The notes beneath the pieces are model-generated. The model saw only the letters and a list, made by a program, of their open reading frames with translations. It made no database searches and was not told the origin of the DNA. From NCBI RefSeq assembly GCF_012935325.2, contig NZ_JABBYG020000011.1:1-64000 (forward strand): DNA of 64,000 bases, written 5' to 3'. Both the position numbers and the translations under genes were made by a program. Positions 16,211 to 25,638 of this stretch are shown piece after piece; position 1 is the first letter of the stretch, and each line of letters starts with the position of its first letter. This DNA is from Paenibacillus sp. PL91. Lineage in GTDB: Bacteria; Bacillota; Bacilli; Paenibacillales; Paenibacillaceae.

Positions 16211-17899
16211 ATGGAGAAAATCAATACATCTGATATTCGCAATCTTTTCCCAAGTGATGATGGTAACTTGCAACAAAGAAATTTGATGTTAGAGCTAATG
16301 GGCCAAATTGTAACGGGTGTAGATGAATTAAAAGATCCTGAATCGGTCTATCTTAAAGGCCAAAAGGATCGAGGGCCTGCTTTTTACAGTGATATCGTGA
16401 ACGAAAGTCGCATTCCTAGTACGGGACAGCCGCTTCAAGACGTGAATAAAGAGCTGCTGAAGCTTCTTTACGCTCACCCTTATCATACGAAGTACTTTCT
16501 TACGAATATTTTGCCTATGGCAAGTATACCTGGTGTACTTGGCATGCTAGCCGCTTTTATGGTAAACGGCAACAATCTTTGGGATGTATATGGGCCTGCA
16601 GGTGCTGAAGCCGAGGTCAAAGTGGTCTCCATGATGTCTAAGCTTGTTGGATATAACGCTTCAGTAAGCGGAGGTTATACGACTTGGGGCGGTCAAGGCG
16701 CTATATTTACTGCATTGCGGTTAGCCATCAACAAATACTCGTCTGCTGCGTCCAAGAGCGGAGTGCCTAGCCATTTATACTCCTTTTGCTCCGAAGCGGC
16801 ACACTACAGTCTATATAAATCGATGGAAGCAACGGGTCTAGGCAGCGACAATCTCATTAAAGTGAAAACGAACGAAGATAGCTCAATGAATGTGTCGGAT
16901 CTAAAGGAAAAAATGGAGAAAGTCATTCAATCCGGAGGCATTCCTATCTTTATTGTTGCGACTACGGGGACAACCGATGCAATGGGGATAGATAACCTTG
17001 AAGAGATAACGGGTATGGCTGATCTGCTTGCAAGAGAATTCGGTATTTCCCGTCCACATATTCATGCTGACTCGGCTCTTGGCGGTTTTTTTGCCTTTTT
17101 TAACGAATATGATTTTACGCTAAATCCGCTTTCTTTTCATGATGAGGTGTTGATCAGCTTAAAAGAGATTCAAAGCCGAATGAGGCATTTGCATTTAGCG
17201 GATTCGCTCTGCTTCGATTTTCAAAAGCTTGGGCAGACGCCCTATTCGACAAGCTTGTTTCTGGTTAAAAATGCGGAGGATTTGAAGCTCGTGGATCTGG
17301 ACCCGGACGAGACGCCGTATGTGGGACATCGGGGCTATGGGCAATACCACACCAGCTATACGCTGGAATGCTCAAGGATGGGCAGCTCTATCAGCATATA
17401 CAGCGCACTTCTAGCCTTTGGAATTGAGGGTTATCAACGGCTTCTCGCTCAATTTGTCGAGGTCAACATCGCATTCCGCCGAACATTGGCTCGCGAAATT
17501 CCGGAGGCCATCATCGTTAATCCGAATAATCCTGGAATTATTACCCTTTTCCGAATTTATAGCGACGGACAAAGCGGTTATGGTAGCGAGCTAAGCGGGC
17601 ACCAATCCTATGACCAAGTGGATCAAACGAACCAATTAAATGAAATTCTGTTTGAAATTCTCGGCAAAGGGAGAGGGAAGATGTTCTTTGGCGATACAAA
17701 GAAGCATCTCTACGTTCCGACATCTGATGGAAAACGTCTCGCCTTGTACGCTACAAAATTGTTTGTCATATCTCCATATACACAGCTTGAGCATGTTGAA
17801 GAAATCGTTGGCTATTTAAAGGCAAAAGTACAAGAAACATACACAGAATATCGGCTCAAACATCCTGGGGGTATCCTACATGAAGAAGTCTATCGTTAA
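16211..17899 (+). CDS. PLP-dependent decarboxylase (group II type)
   Basis: 562-residue pyridoxal-phosphate enzyme of the glutamate/aromatic amino acid decarboxylase fold. The likely PLP lysine is K339 in DFQKLGQTPYS. ATTGTTDAMG and HADSALGG carry the cofactor-contacting His and Asp. GGYTTWGGQGA is a group II-like substrate loop. It would convert an amino acid to its amine, but the substrate is not readable. AGAAAGAGGG precedes the ATG. Its end overlaps the chemoreceptor gene by 20 bases, so the two are coupled. Expression is under a c-di-GMP riboswitch. Confidence 0.86.
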   Translation: MEKINTSDIRNLFPSDDGNLQQRNLMLELMGQIVTGVDELKDPESVYLKGQKDRGPAFYSDIVNESRIPSTGQPLQDVNKELLKLLYAHPYHTKYFLTNILPMASIPGVLGMLAAFMVNGNNLWDVYGPAGAEAEVKVVSMMSKLVGYNASVSGGYTTWGGQGAIFTALRLAINKYSSAASKSGVPSHLYSFCSEAAHYSLYKSMEATGLGSDNLIKVKTNEDSSMNVSDLKEKMEKVIQSGGIPIFIVATTGTTDAMGIDNLEEITGMADLLAREFGISRPHIHADSALGGFFAFFNEYDFTLNPLSFHDEVLISLKEIQSRMRHLHLADSLCFDFQKLGQTPYSTSLFLVKNAEDLKLVDLDPDETPYVGHRGYGQYHTSYTLECSRMGSSISIYSALLAFGIEGYQRLLAQFVEVNIAFRRTLAREIPEAIIVNPNNPGIITLFRIYSDGQSGYGSELSGHQSYDQVDQTNQLNEILFEILGKGRGKMFFGDTKKHLYVPTSDGKRLALYATKLFVISPYTQLEHVEEIVGYLKAKVQETYTEYRLKHPGGILHEEVYR

Positions 17900-19610
17900 T
17901 TTTGCATGGTTTAGAGAACATCTTTCTGTAAAAATCGCATCTAGCATTTTTATACTGCAGCTTATCACCTGTATCGCATTCGCCTTTTCGGGTTATGTCT
18001 CAAATCAGAACCTCACAGACAGTTTAGTAGACCAGTTCGATGAACGCCTGAAGACCGACATTCAAATTGCTTCAGAAACCTTCTCTTCTATACCCGGTAC
18101 AGATATCGAATTGGTTAGTGTAGAAGATCCCAACTATACAAAAGTGAAAAAGGAATTCGAAGCCGTAAAAGTGGCTCATAATCTTGAAAATATTTATATC
18201 TTGTCGAGGAGTCAAGAAAATGAACGTATTTTGATTCTATCTGATGTCCCCGATGATTTCGGCACTCCTTATCCATTTACTGCCGAGATGAAAGAAGCTA
18301 TGAGCGCTAACAAGCTTGTCATTAGCCCAATCTATAAGGATGAGTACGGGACGCATAAATCGATCTTTGTCCCAATCGCTAATCAGAAGGGGGAAGCTTA
18401 CGGAATTTTAGGGATCGACTTAGATGCTTCTATCGTACCCGAAACGGCTTCTTCGGCTAAGTGGACTTCCTTCATTATTACAATTGTCATGTTTGTTGTT
18501 GGCAGCCTCTTGGCAGTCGTGATCAGTAGAATTATTACGAATCCGCTTCGTAAATTGATGCTTGCAACGGAAAAGATCGCTAAGGGTGATTTGCAAACGA
18601 CTATATCTGTGACTAGCCGTGATGAAATAGGGAAGCTGGCCGGCTCCTTTGACTCGATGATTCAAAGTCTCAAAAGCCTTATTCAACAGGTCATCGCTTC
18701 CTCTACTCTAATCGCGGATACGAGTCATCATTTGCACCAATCAGCAGGTGAGTCCACCAATAGCGCGGCGATGGTTGCGGATTCAACTAACCGGATGAGC
18801 GATGGCATCAACGACATTGTTGTCAGTGTTACTCACAGCAATACAACCATTACCGACATTGATTCCGAAATCAAAAGTGTTTCGGGCGGCATGAAGGATA
18901 TGCAAAGTATTGCGGCTCAAGTACAAGAGCAATCGGAGCAAGGTCAAAATTTGGTTGAGCATACGCTTCAACAGATGAATGTCATTAAGCAATCAATGGC
19001 GCATTCCCAAGAGGCTGCAGCTATGCTTGATGAACGCTCAAAGGAAATAAGCGAAATTATTACGATCATCTCGGACATTTCATCGCAAACCAATCTGCTA
19101 GCTTTAAATGCTTCCATTGAGGCGGCTCGTGCAGGAGAAGTTGGTCGCGGATTTGCAGTCGTAGCGGGCGAAGTGAAAAAATTGGCTGCTCAGTCCGCAG
19201 AAGCTGCATTATCCGTAACGGAGCTCATCTCCAGCACCCAAGACAACAGCAGGCTAGTGATAGAACGCATTGCAGAAGGCAGCGAGGCGGCTGATCAAGG
19301 CTTATCGTGGATTACAGGCACGTACGATAACTTTAAAGACATTCATAGCGGCGTCACGCATTTCTATGCACACACGGATCATATGCTGAACGCTTTGGAT
19401 AAGGTAGACGGCTCTTTTGGATCGATATCCGGGGCAATGCAGCAAATTTCAGGCGTTACGCAAGAGCAAGCGGCAGGCACGGAAGAAGTTGCAGCCGCAG
19501 CTGAGCAGCAAAGCGCGACTATGCAGGAAATATCCGCAGCAATCGCACAGCTATCTTCGCTCGCCGTTGATCTCAAGGATTCAGTCAAGCACTTTAAGCT
19601 TGATCAATAA
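17880..19610 (+). CDS. Methyl-accepting chemotaxis protein
   Basis: 576-residue transmembrane chemoreceptor. TM1 is at ~19-41, an extracellular sensor at ~42-195 (single Cache-like: YILSRSQENERILILSD, then GIDLDAS), TM2 at ~200-220, HAMP at ~221-275, and a cytoplasmic signalling domain with the conserved hairpin region SSQTNLLALNASIEAARAGE. A glutamate/glutamine-rich C-terminus (EEVAAAAEQQSATMQEIS) could be methylated. It begins inside the decarboxylase gene. The pairing suggests the receptor senses either the decarboxylase substrate or its amine product, which is inference. Confidence 0.93.
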   Translation: MKKSIVNFAWFREHLSVKIASSIFILQLITCIAFAFSGYVSNQNLTDSLVDQFDERLKTDIQIASETFSSIPGTDIELVSVEDPNYTKVKKEFEAVKVAHNLENIYILSRSQENERILILSDVPDDFGTPYPFTAEMKEAMSANKLVISPIYKDEYGTHKSIFVPIANQKGEAYGILGIDLDASIVPETASSAKWTSFIITIVMFVVGSLLAVVISRIITNPLRKLMLATEKIAKGDLQTTISVTSRDEIGKLAGSFDSMIQSLKSLIQQVIASSTLIADTSHHLHQSAGESTNSAAMVADSTNRMSDGINDIVVSVTHSNTTITDIDSEIKSVSGGMKDMQSIAAQVQEQSEQGQNLVEHTLQQMNVIKQSMAHSQEAAAMLDERSKEISEIITIISDISSQTNLLALNASIEAARAGEVGRGFAVVAGEVKKLAAQSAEAALSVTELISSTQDNSRLVIERIAEGSEAADQGLSWITGTYDNFKDIHSGVTHFYAHTDHMLNALDKVDGSFGSISGAMQQISGVTQEQAAGTEEVAAAAEQQSATMQEISAAIAQLSSLAVDLKDSVKHFKLDQ

Positions 19611-19754
19611 CTAGAAGCGCGTGCTTATTTTAGTGGGCTGTAAAATGGTTGTTGGCAGGCGGTTCATCGCTGGTGCATAAGGGTAAGGACTAGTAGTGAG
19701 CCGGCTGGGCCGAAAGAGGGCTCGAGCCACAACGTTCTAGGAGGTGCGGGCACA

Positions 19755-20138
19755 ATGAGCACAGATCGAGACATGTATGGTGCAGTGGAAGAGGAAATTT
19801 TGGCGCAAAAACAGGGAAATAGCTATATTTTGACGACAGCCAAGGGAATGATTGGAGAGATTACGTACTCTCTAGTTGACGTGAATACGTGGGTCATTGA
19901 CCATACGTTCGTTGATGGAGAATATCGCGGTCGGGATTTGGGTAGGCAATTGCTGGATTTTGTTGTCGAAGAGGCAAGGGAGAAAGGCAGAAGAATTATC
20001 CCTTCCTGCTCTTACGCGTTAGCGCAATTCAAGCGGCATCCCGAATATGCGGATGTATGGGAAAAAACGAACACGGAATACTCGGACACGTATAGTTCAA
20101 GCGGTGCCGGTACTTCTGGAGGAAAGCTGCCAAACTAA
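19755..20138 (+). CDS. GNAT-like N-acetyltransferase (Acetyltransf_CG type)
   Basis: 127 residues, the short YjdJ-like GNAT type. WVIDHTFVDGEYRGRDLGRQLLDFVVEEAREKG-like core carries the acetyl-CoA-binding loop, followed by the family-typical IPSCSYALAQFKRHPEY. Substrate unknown. The C-terminal 25 residues are a Ser/Gly/Thr tail without domain. AGGAGGT lies 9 nt before the ATG. Terminator at 20158. Confidence 0.86.
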   Translation: MSTDRDMYGAVEEEILAQKQGNSYILTTAKGMIGEITYSLVDVNTWVIDHTFVDGEYRGRDLGRQLLDFVVEEAREKGRRIIPSCSYALAQFKRHPEYADVWEKTNTEYSDTYSSSGAGTSGGKLPN

Positions 20139-20157
20139 AGCATATGATAAAGATAGG

Positions 20158-20197
20158 AAGAGAACTGCTGATCCTGGGATCGGCGGTTCTCTTTTTT
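20158..20197. terminator. Terminator between convergent genes
   Basis: AGAACTGC-GATCC, TGG loop, GATC-GGCGGTTCT, then seven T. Confidence 0.85.
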
Positions 20198-20218
20198 TAT
20201 TTTAAACGAATGGCTTTC

Positions 20219-22378
20219 CTATTTTCGCACTTTTAATGTTTCCCTCACACGCTCATTGATTTCGGGGTGCTTAGAGAGAATGTAATGCAGCCCTTTCCGC
20301 TGTAGGGTAAGGAAGACACAAGGCGTAATAGCCGTTATATCGGCGGTACGGGGGACGTTATTAATGAGTGCGATTTCCCCGAAATGGTCGCCGTCCTCCA
20401 AAATAGCGAGGCGCTGCTTGCCGCCCTCAGCCTGAGCGTTGTGACGCGAGACTTCTACTCGGCCGCGAGCGATCAAATAAAATTTCTCTCCCTGCTCGCC
20501 CTCGGCAATAACAGGCTGGCCTGCGGCGGCTGTTTCCGTATTAAATAGGCTGCGAATTTCTTGCAGTATGCTGGTGTCGATCCCTTTAAAGAACGGCAGC
20601 TTCGCAAGCCTTTCTTCGTCAATATCCGCTTCCTGACCACTATTGGACACCTGCATCCCATTTTGCTTATCCCACAGCTCCTTATAATAGCCGCCGCTTG
20701 CAAGCATATGCTGGTGGGTGCCGCTGTCTACGAGCGCTCCTTTATCAAATACAAAAATACAATCCGCTCCTGTAATGGAGGACAAACGATGAGTGACCGT
20801 AATAACTGTGCGATTGTACGAGAGCTCCTTAAACGTGCGGTTAATGGCTGCCTCGGATATCGGGTCCAGCGCAGAGGTGGCTTCATCCAGCAATAAGATT
20901 TGCGGGTTTTTGATGATGGCGCGTGCGATCGCCAGCCGCTGCCGCTGCCCGCCGGAGAAGTTTGAGCCTTCATCCAACACCTCGGTGTCGTAGCCGCTTG
21001 GGAGCGTCATAATAAAATCGTGAATTTCTGCTTTCATCGCGGCTTCCATCACTTCTTCTTTGGTTGCTTCCGGCTTGCTGACGCGGATGTTCTCAAGAAT
21101 CGTTCCGCGGAAGAGGAAGTTTTCCTGAAAGACGACGCCTAGCTGGTTTCGCAGCGAGCCTCGGCTAATGTCCTTCATAGGGTGCCCGTTAATTTCCAAA
21201 TGCCCGATGGTAGGCTCATAGAAGCCGAGCACGAGCTGGACCAGCGTGCTTTTGCCGGAGCCGCTGGAGCCAACGAATGCTGCAGTAGTGCCGGGCGCGA
21301 TATGCAAATCGATTTTTTTCAGCACCTCCTGCTCCTCGTTGTAGCGGAAGGATACACCTGAGAAGCGAATGTCTGGCAGTGTATTTTGCTGGCTCGTCAA
21401 AGGCATGCTGCCCGTCGCTTCTTTGGATGCATGCAGCAGCCTGTTCATTCTGTCGATACTGACCGAAGTATCGGTTATGGTCGGTATTGTAAAAGTAAGG
21501 TTAAATACCGAGTTGCCCATGGAGGTATACATGGTGAAGAAGGCGACTAAGGAGCCGAGCGTAATGTAACCGCGAAGCGCGAGATAGGAGCCGAATCCAA
21601 TAATCGACAGGTTGACGACCAGCAAGCTAACCATCGGGAACCGCTCCAATTGGGCATTTATAACGTTTTTGCGGTAATGAATGAGAAACATCGCCTGCAG
21701 CCTGTCGGCAAATTTATCCGACATCGCTTGCTGCAGGTTAAATCCTTTGATTACCTTTTGTGCTTTAATATTTTCTTGTACGTCACCGATCAAATGATCC
21801 AGCTGTTCCTTATGGCTGGCGTTGATCGCTTGGGCCCGGCTGCCGAGCAGATAGGGGCCTGCGAAAATAATAGCAGCGCCAAGCAATATGGCAAGCGCCA
21901 TGCTCCATTGCAAATAAAATAAAACGGCTGTACTGATCGTAACTACGGTTAACGATTGCAGGCCGATAGTCAACAGGACGTTCATCGATCGCTCGATAGT
22001 AGGAAGATCGACAGAGTAATAGGAGAGCAGCTCGCTAGAGCGCGTTTTTTGGAAAAAGCCGATATTGACCTGCTGCATATGCTCGAACAAACGCATCCGT
22101 AAATCCTTTTGGACTCGCGCAGTCAGCTTAGCGAGCGCGTAATCGCTAAGGATGCCGGCGCTAAGGCAGATTACGCCGCTTATGGTAAGGACAATTAGAA
22201 TAAGGATGAAGGCGTTCATATCCTGAGGGACAATCGCTTTGTCGATGAGTACTTTAAAGCTGAGCGGCGCAAGGGATATAAAGGCGAGATCGAGAGACAG
22301 CATAATCAAAAAAAAGGCAGCCAGCGGCTTATAAGCTCGCATATAGCTGATTAAATGTTTCAAAACAGTAAAAACCAT
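20219..22378 (-). CDS. ABC exporter (MsbA-like) with C-terminal cyclic-nucleotide-binding domain
   Basis: 719 residues. Six-helix transmembrane domain (~1-290), NBD (~330-570) with Walker A GSSGSGKST, signature FSGGQRQR and Walker B ILLLDEATSALDP. A cNMP-binding domain (~592-710) follows, whose phosphate cassette FGEIALINNVPRTA keeps the Glu and Arg that contact the cyclic phosphate. It should act as a homodimeric half-transporter whose export is gated by cAMP or cGMP; cargo unknown. ATG at 22378 has AAGGAG upstream; ATG 22441 would add 21 residues without a site. No partner gene adjoins. A cyclase is encoded at 34.2 kb. Confidence 0.9.
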   Translation of the reverse strand: MVFTVLKHLISYMRAYKPLAAFFLIMLSLDLAFISLAPLSFKVLIDKAIVPQDMNAFILILIVLTISGVICLSAGILSDYALAKLTARVQKDLRMRLFEHMQQVNIGFFQKTRSSELLSYYSVDLPTIERSMNVLLTIGLQSLTVVTISTAVLFYLQWSMALAILLGAAIIFAGPYLLGSRAQAINASHKEQLDHLIGDVQENIKAQKVIKGFNLQQAMSDKFADRLQAMFLIHYRKNVINAQLERFPMVSLLVVNLSIIGFGSYLALRGYITLGSLVAFFTMYTSMGNSVFNLTFTIPTITDTSVSIDRMNRLLHASKEATGSMPLTSQQNTLPDIRFSGVSFRYNEEQEVLKKIDLHIAPGTTAAFVGSSGSGKSTLVQLVLGFYEPTIGHLEINGHPMKDISRGSLRNQLGVVFQENFLFRGTILENIRVSKPEATKEEVMEAAMKAEIHDFIMTLPSGYDTEVLDEGSNFSGGQRQRLAIARAIIKNPQILLLDEATSALDPISEAAINRTFKELSYNRTVITVTHRLSSITGADCIFVFDKGALVDSGTHQHMLASGGYYKELWDKQNGMQVSNSGQEADIDEERLAKLPFFKGIDTSILQEIRSLFNTETAAAGQPVIAEGEQGEKFYLIARGRVEVSRHNAQAEGGKQRLAILEDGDHFGEIALINNVPRTADITAITPCVFLTLQRKGLHYILSKHPEINERVRETLKVRK

Positions 22379-22574
22379 ATCGTGTTCGGCTCCTTCTGAG
22401 CAATTGTGGGGATGCCGACAAATTATACCATGCTTAGACAATGAACAGAAGAAGATCGATAGATAGGACGGCAGGTTTTAAGAGATTTTGGTTTTGCGCA
22501 ATCACTCCTCACAAAAAAGATTTTCACACGTACAATAACCTAATAGAAAATCGAAAAAATGGAGGAGAACGACA

Positions 22575-23393
22575 GTGATACTTGTTTCGGGTAGTCCTAC
22601 GTTTTCGCTTAATCCGCTTACGCTGTCAGAGCTGGAGAGAAGAATGCTGCAAGCCAAGCAGAGAAGTCGGGTCGTTTATCGCTATCCGTCTGAAGATGCA
22701 TTGGAGTTTGAGCTGAAAATGCGAACGCATATCGTAGAGGCGGCTAAAGCGCTATATGCAGGAGGAGCGAACTTTGCGACCTTTGCAGGGTCAAAATGCA
22801 ATGAGCGATATTGGACGCGGACGGAAAACGGCGGCTTTCAACTGAACGGAGGCGTATTGCCTTCTGTAGGAATAAACGATATTTTTGAAAATGGGCATTT
22901 GTATGGGTTCGAATGCGCGGGCGCAATCATCATTATTTTTTATAAGGCGGTGCTTGATACCGTTGGCGAAGCGGTGTTTAATACGTATTTTCAAAACCTG
23001 TTTCTGCGGGACTGGCAGTATGACCGCGATTTGCGCTTAGTTACGACTTACAATAAAAACGAGGCTTATCCCGGCGATGTACTCTATTTCAAAAATCCGG
23101 AGCATGATCCGGAAACGCCGGAGTGGCAGGGCGAAAACGTCGTAATGCTGGACGACAATTTGTATTTTGGGCACGGCATCGGCATCGAATCGGGACAGGA
23201 TATTATTGCCGCCCTTAATCGCATGCGGAGGGAAAACAGCACCATATCGGCATACCTTCAGGATTTGGTCGTTACGCCGGATTTCGAGTACTTACGAGGC
23301 CTTTCGGTGAGAGATGCTTGGTGGGAAGCTATTAGTGAGGCACGGGAATACCCGGTCGTTGGGACGATTGGCGGCGAGTACCTTTATTTATAA
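22575..23393 (+). CDS. tgl: Protein-glutamine gamma-glutamyltransferase (spore coat transglutaminase)
   Basis: 272 residues resembling Bacillus Tgl, which cross-links coat proteins such as GerQ in the mother cell late in sporulation. The likely catalytic cysteine is C114 in GFECAGAI, preceded by the conserved Glu. GDVLYFKNPEHDPETPEW and GENVVMLDDNLYFGHGIGI match the family core. GTG start at 22575 with GGAGGAG upstream. Expected to be under a mother-cell sigma factor; no clear sigma-K element could be assigned. About 25 residues longer than the B. subtilis protein. Confidence 0.93.
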   Translation: MILVSGSPTFSLNPLTLSELERRMLQAKQRSRVVYRYPSEDALEFELKMRTHIVEAAKALYAGGANFATFAGSKCNERYWTRTENGGFQLNGGVLPSVGINDIFENGHLYGFECAGAIIIIFYKAVLDTVGEAVFNTYFQNLFLRDWQYDRDLRLVTTYNKNEAYPGDVLYFKNPEHDPETPEWQGENVVMLDDNLYFGHGIGIESGQDIIAALNRMRRENSTISAYLQDLVVTPDFEYLRGLSVRDAWWEAISEAREYPVVGTIGGEYLYL

Positions 23394-23429
23394 ATAAGTA
23401 TTATGATTAATACGAATAAACATCATTAC

Positions 23430-23482
23430 AGAAGCACCCGTATCGAGAGCTTGACCGCTTGCGCTTACCGGTGTTTCTTTTA
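23430..23482 (+). terminator. Terminator after tgl
   Basis: AGAAGCACC pairs with CCGGTGTTTCT followed by TTT; the loop is long and only partly structured. Confidence 0.6.
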
Positions 23483-23507
23483 TCCCTAATTAGACTGGAG
23501 CAATCCA

Positions 23508-24188
23508 ATGAGAATGCATGTATTAATTGTAGATGATGATCCTTCGATTCGAGAGCTGCTGCGATTCGTGCTGGGGAAGGACGGCTATGTCGTGCTGGAA
23601 GCTGAAAATGGACAAGCTGCCTCCCGGCTGCTTGAGAGAGAGCAGGTGCATCTGGCCGTCGTCGATATTATGATGCCGGGGATGAACGGATTTGAGCTAT
23701 GCCGCGAAATCAGGGAGCATTATGACATCCCTGTTATTATGCTGACGGCTAAGGCGGAGATGAAGGACAAGGAGCAAGGGTTTGATTCCGGGACCGATGA
23801 TTATTTGACGAAGCCGTTCGACCCGAAGGAGCTCTTGTTCCGAATGAAGGCGCTGCTGCGCCGTTATCGCTTAGTGTCCTCCGAGGTTATTCGGCTCGGG
23901 CGCGTATCGATCGATCGTAAAGGCTATGAAATAAAAGTAGGCGATGAACTGATTACACTGCCGCTCCGGGAATTTGAGCTGCTGTCGCAGCTTGCCAGCC
24001 ATCCGGGACGCATTTATACGAGAGAGCAGCTGATTCAGCTTATTTGGAGCGCGGACTTCAAAGGCGATAGCCGTACTGTCGATGTCCATATCAAACGTCT
24101 GAGAGAGCGCTTCGCGGATAGTCAGGATGATTTTACGATTACGACCATTCGTGGTCTTGGCTATAAGCTGGAGGTGCGCGAGGGATGA
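23508..24188 (+). CDS. OmpR-family response regulator
   Basis: 226 residues: receiver domain with acidic pair D10/D11, phosphoacceptor D53 in VVDIMMPGMNG and the conserved Lys in TKPFDPKELL, then a winged-helix DNA-binding domain (~130-225: REFELLSQLASHPGRIYTRE, SRTVDVHIKRLR). It overlaps the kinase gene by 4 bases (ATGA), so the two are translated together. The MMPL transporter downstream is the likely target, with two TGTTCAT direct repeats at its promoter. Confidence 0.95.
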   Translation: MRMHVLIVDDDPSIRELLRFVLGKDGYVVLEAENGQAASRLLEREQVHLAVVDIMMPGMNGFELCREIREHYDIPVIMLTAKAEMKDKEQGFDSGTDDYLTKPFDPKELLFRMKALLRRYRLVSSEVIRLGRVSIDRKGYEIKVGDELITLPLREFELLSQLASHPGRIYTREQLIQLIWSADFKGDSRTVDVHIKRLRERFADSQDDFTITTIRGLGYKLEVREG

Positions 24189-25567
24189 AATCGCTGTATG
24201 TGCGCATCGTATTTACGTTTGTTATGGTCGCAATGATTAGCGGTATTCTGGGCTTGTTGTTAACAAGCTTGTATTACCAAAATAAGCAGCAGAGCAGCAA
24301 TGGGCAAAAAATGATCGATATTGCGAAAAACATCCAAGTCCAATACGAACGGAATCCGCAAATGGATCTGAACGACTATCTGAAGCATATAGCTGCGCTT
24401 GGTTTTCAAATTTATTTGGTTCGTGCGGATATGCAGGGACAAGCCTATGGCTCGCCCTTTAAGCATGGGAAGCTAACCGAGCAGCAAATTCAATCCGTAA
24501 TAGATGGGGCTATATATCGTGGCATGGAGGAGCAGAAGGAACGGCTGCAGCTATTTTCCTATTTCAAAAACAGTGTATTGAACACGGCAGGCTTGCCCAT
24601 CGAGACAAAAGAAGGCAGAGCGGCGCTGTTTATTCGTCCTGATCTGCAGCAGCAGATTGGGGAGGTTCGAATCATTGCAGCCATATTGATTGGATTTACC
24701 TTCATCATCAGTTTGGTGCTTATCGTTATTCTATCGCGGTTAATCGTAAGGCCGGTAAATGAGCTGACCAGAGCGACGAAGCAAATCGTAGCCGGTGACT
24801 TTGACGCGGGGCTGCAGCTGTCTCGGAAGGATGAGATCGGAGAGCTGGCACGTAACTTCTCGGTTATGACGGTTGCGATCAAGCAGCTGGACCAGATGCG
24901 GCAGGAGTTCGTCTCCAACGTGTCGCATGAATTTCAAACGCCGCTGACCTCGATTCAAGGCCTTGCCCGGGCAGCGCTTGATAAGGAAACGACGCGGGAG
25001 CAGACAGACCAATATTTGATGATCATCGAGAAGGAAAGCGAGCGTCTGTCTGCTTTGAGCAAGCAGCTCCTAACACTTGCCGCTCTGGATAAGGATCACA
25101 AGCCGCTGAATAAAACGCCGTTTCGTTTGGACGAGCAGATACGCCACATTTTAATTACGCTTGAATGGCAGTGGATGGAGAAGGAGCTGCAATGGGAGCT
25201 GGATTTGCCGGATACGACCATTCAAGCCGATCATCAGCTTCTCCACGAGGTGTGGCTGAACCTGATCGCCAATAGCATCAAGTTTTCCAATCCAGGACAA
25301 TCTATTGGCATTGGCATCTCCCTATCGGAATCGGATATGATAGCAGTCGAGATACGCGACACGGGCATCGGGATACCTCAGGAGGACCTCCCTTTTATAT
25401 TTGATCGCTTCTATAAAGCGGATAAGGCTCGCGGCCATTCGTCGGCTGGGAGTGGACTAGGCTTATCCATCGTTCATAAATTGGTCGCCCTGCATCAAGG
25501 CTCCATTCGCATTCAAAGCGAGCTTGAAGCGGGTACAATTGTTACGGTCACGCTTCCGCGTTTGTAA
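24185..25567 (+). CDS. Sensor histidine kinase (HAMP, HisKA, HATPase)
   Basis: 460 residues. TM1 ~8-30, extracellular sensor ~31-162 of no recognised family, TM2 ~163-186, HAMP ~187-240, dimerisation helix with phospho-His H248 in SNVSHEFQTPL, and ATPase with N box VWLNLIANSIKFSNPG and G boxes DTGIGI and GLGLSIV. Partner of the overlapping response regulator. The stimulus is unknown; with an MMPL exporter downstream it may be an envelope or lipid-like compound. Confidence 0.94.
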   Translation: MKSLYVRIVFTFVMVAMISGILGLLLTSLYYQNKQQSSNGQKMIDIAKNIQVQYERNPQMDLNDYLKHIAALGFQIYLVRADMQGQAYGSPFKHGKLTEQQIQSVIDGAIYRGMEEQKERLQLFSYFKNSVLNTAGLPIETKEGRAALFIRPDLQQQIGEVRIIAAILIGFTFIISLVLIVILSRLIVRPVNELTRATKQIVAGDFDAGLQLSRKDEIGELARNFSVMTVAIKQLDQMRQEFVSNVSHEFQTPLTSIQGLARAALDKETTREQTDQYLMIIEKESERLSALSKQLLTLAALDKDHKPLNKTPFRLDEQIRHILITLEWQWMEKELQWELDLPDTTIQADHQLLHEVWLNLIANSIKFSNPGQSIGIGISLSESDMIAVEIRDTGIGIPQEDLPFIFDRFYKADKARGHSSAGSGLGLSIVHKLVALHQGSIRIQSELEAGTIVTVTLPRL

Positions 25568-25572
25568 TGTTC

Positions 25573-25606
25573 TGTTCATCGCTTGTTCATGTTCCTGCTC
25601 GATAAT
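25573..25606 (+). promoter_or_regulatory. Response-regulator-type direct repeats and -10 element before the MMPL gene
   Basis: TGTTCAT occurs at 25573-25579 and again at 25584-25590, an 11-bp period typical of OmpR-family dimer sites. A -10-like GATAAT follows at 25601-25606. The repeats would cover the -35 region, fitting activation by the regulator encoded at 23508. Confidence 0.55.
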
Positions 25607-25638
25607 GCAGAAGAAGGACAGAACAGGAGGACAGGAAC

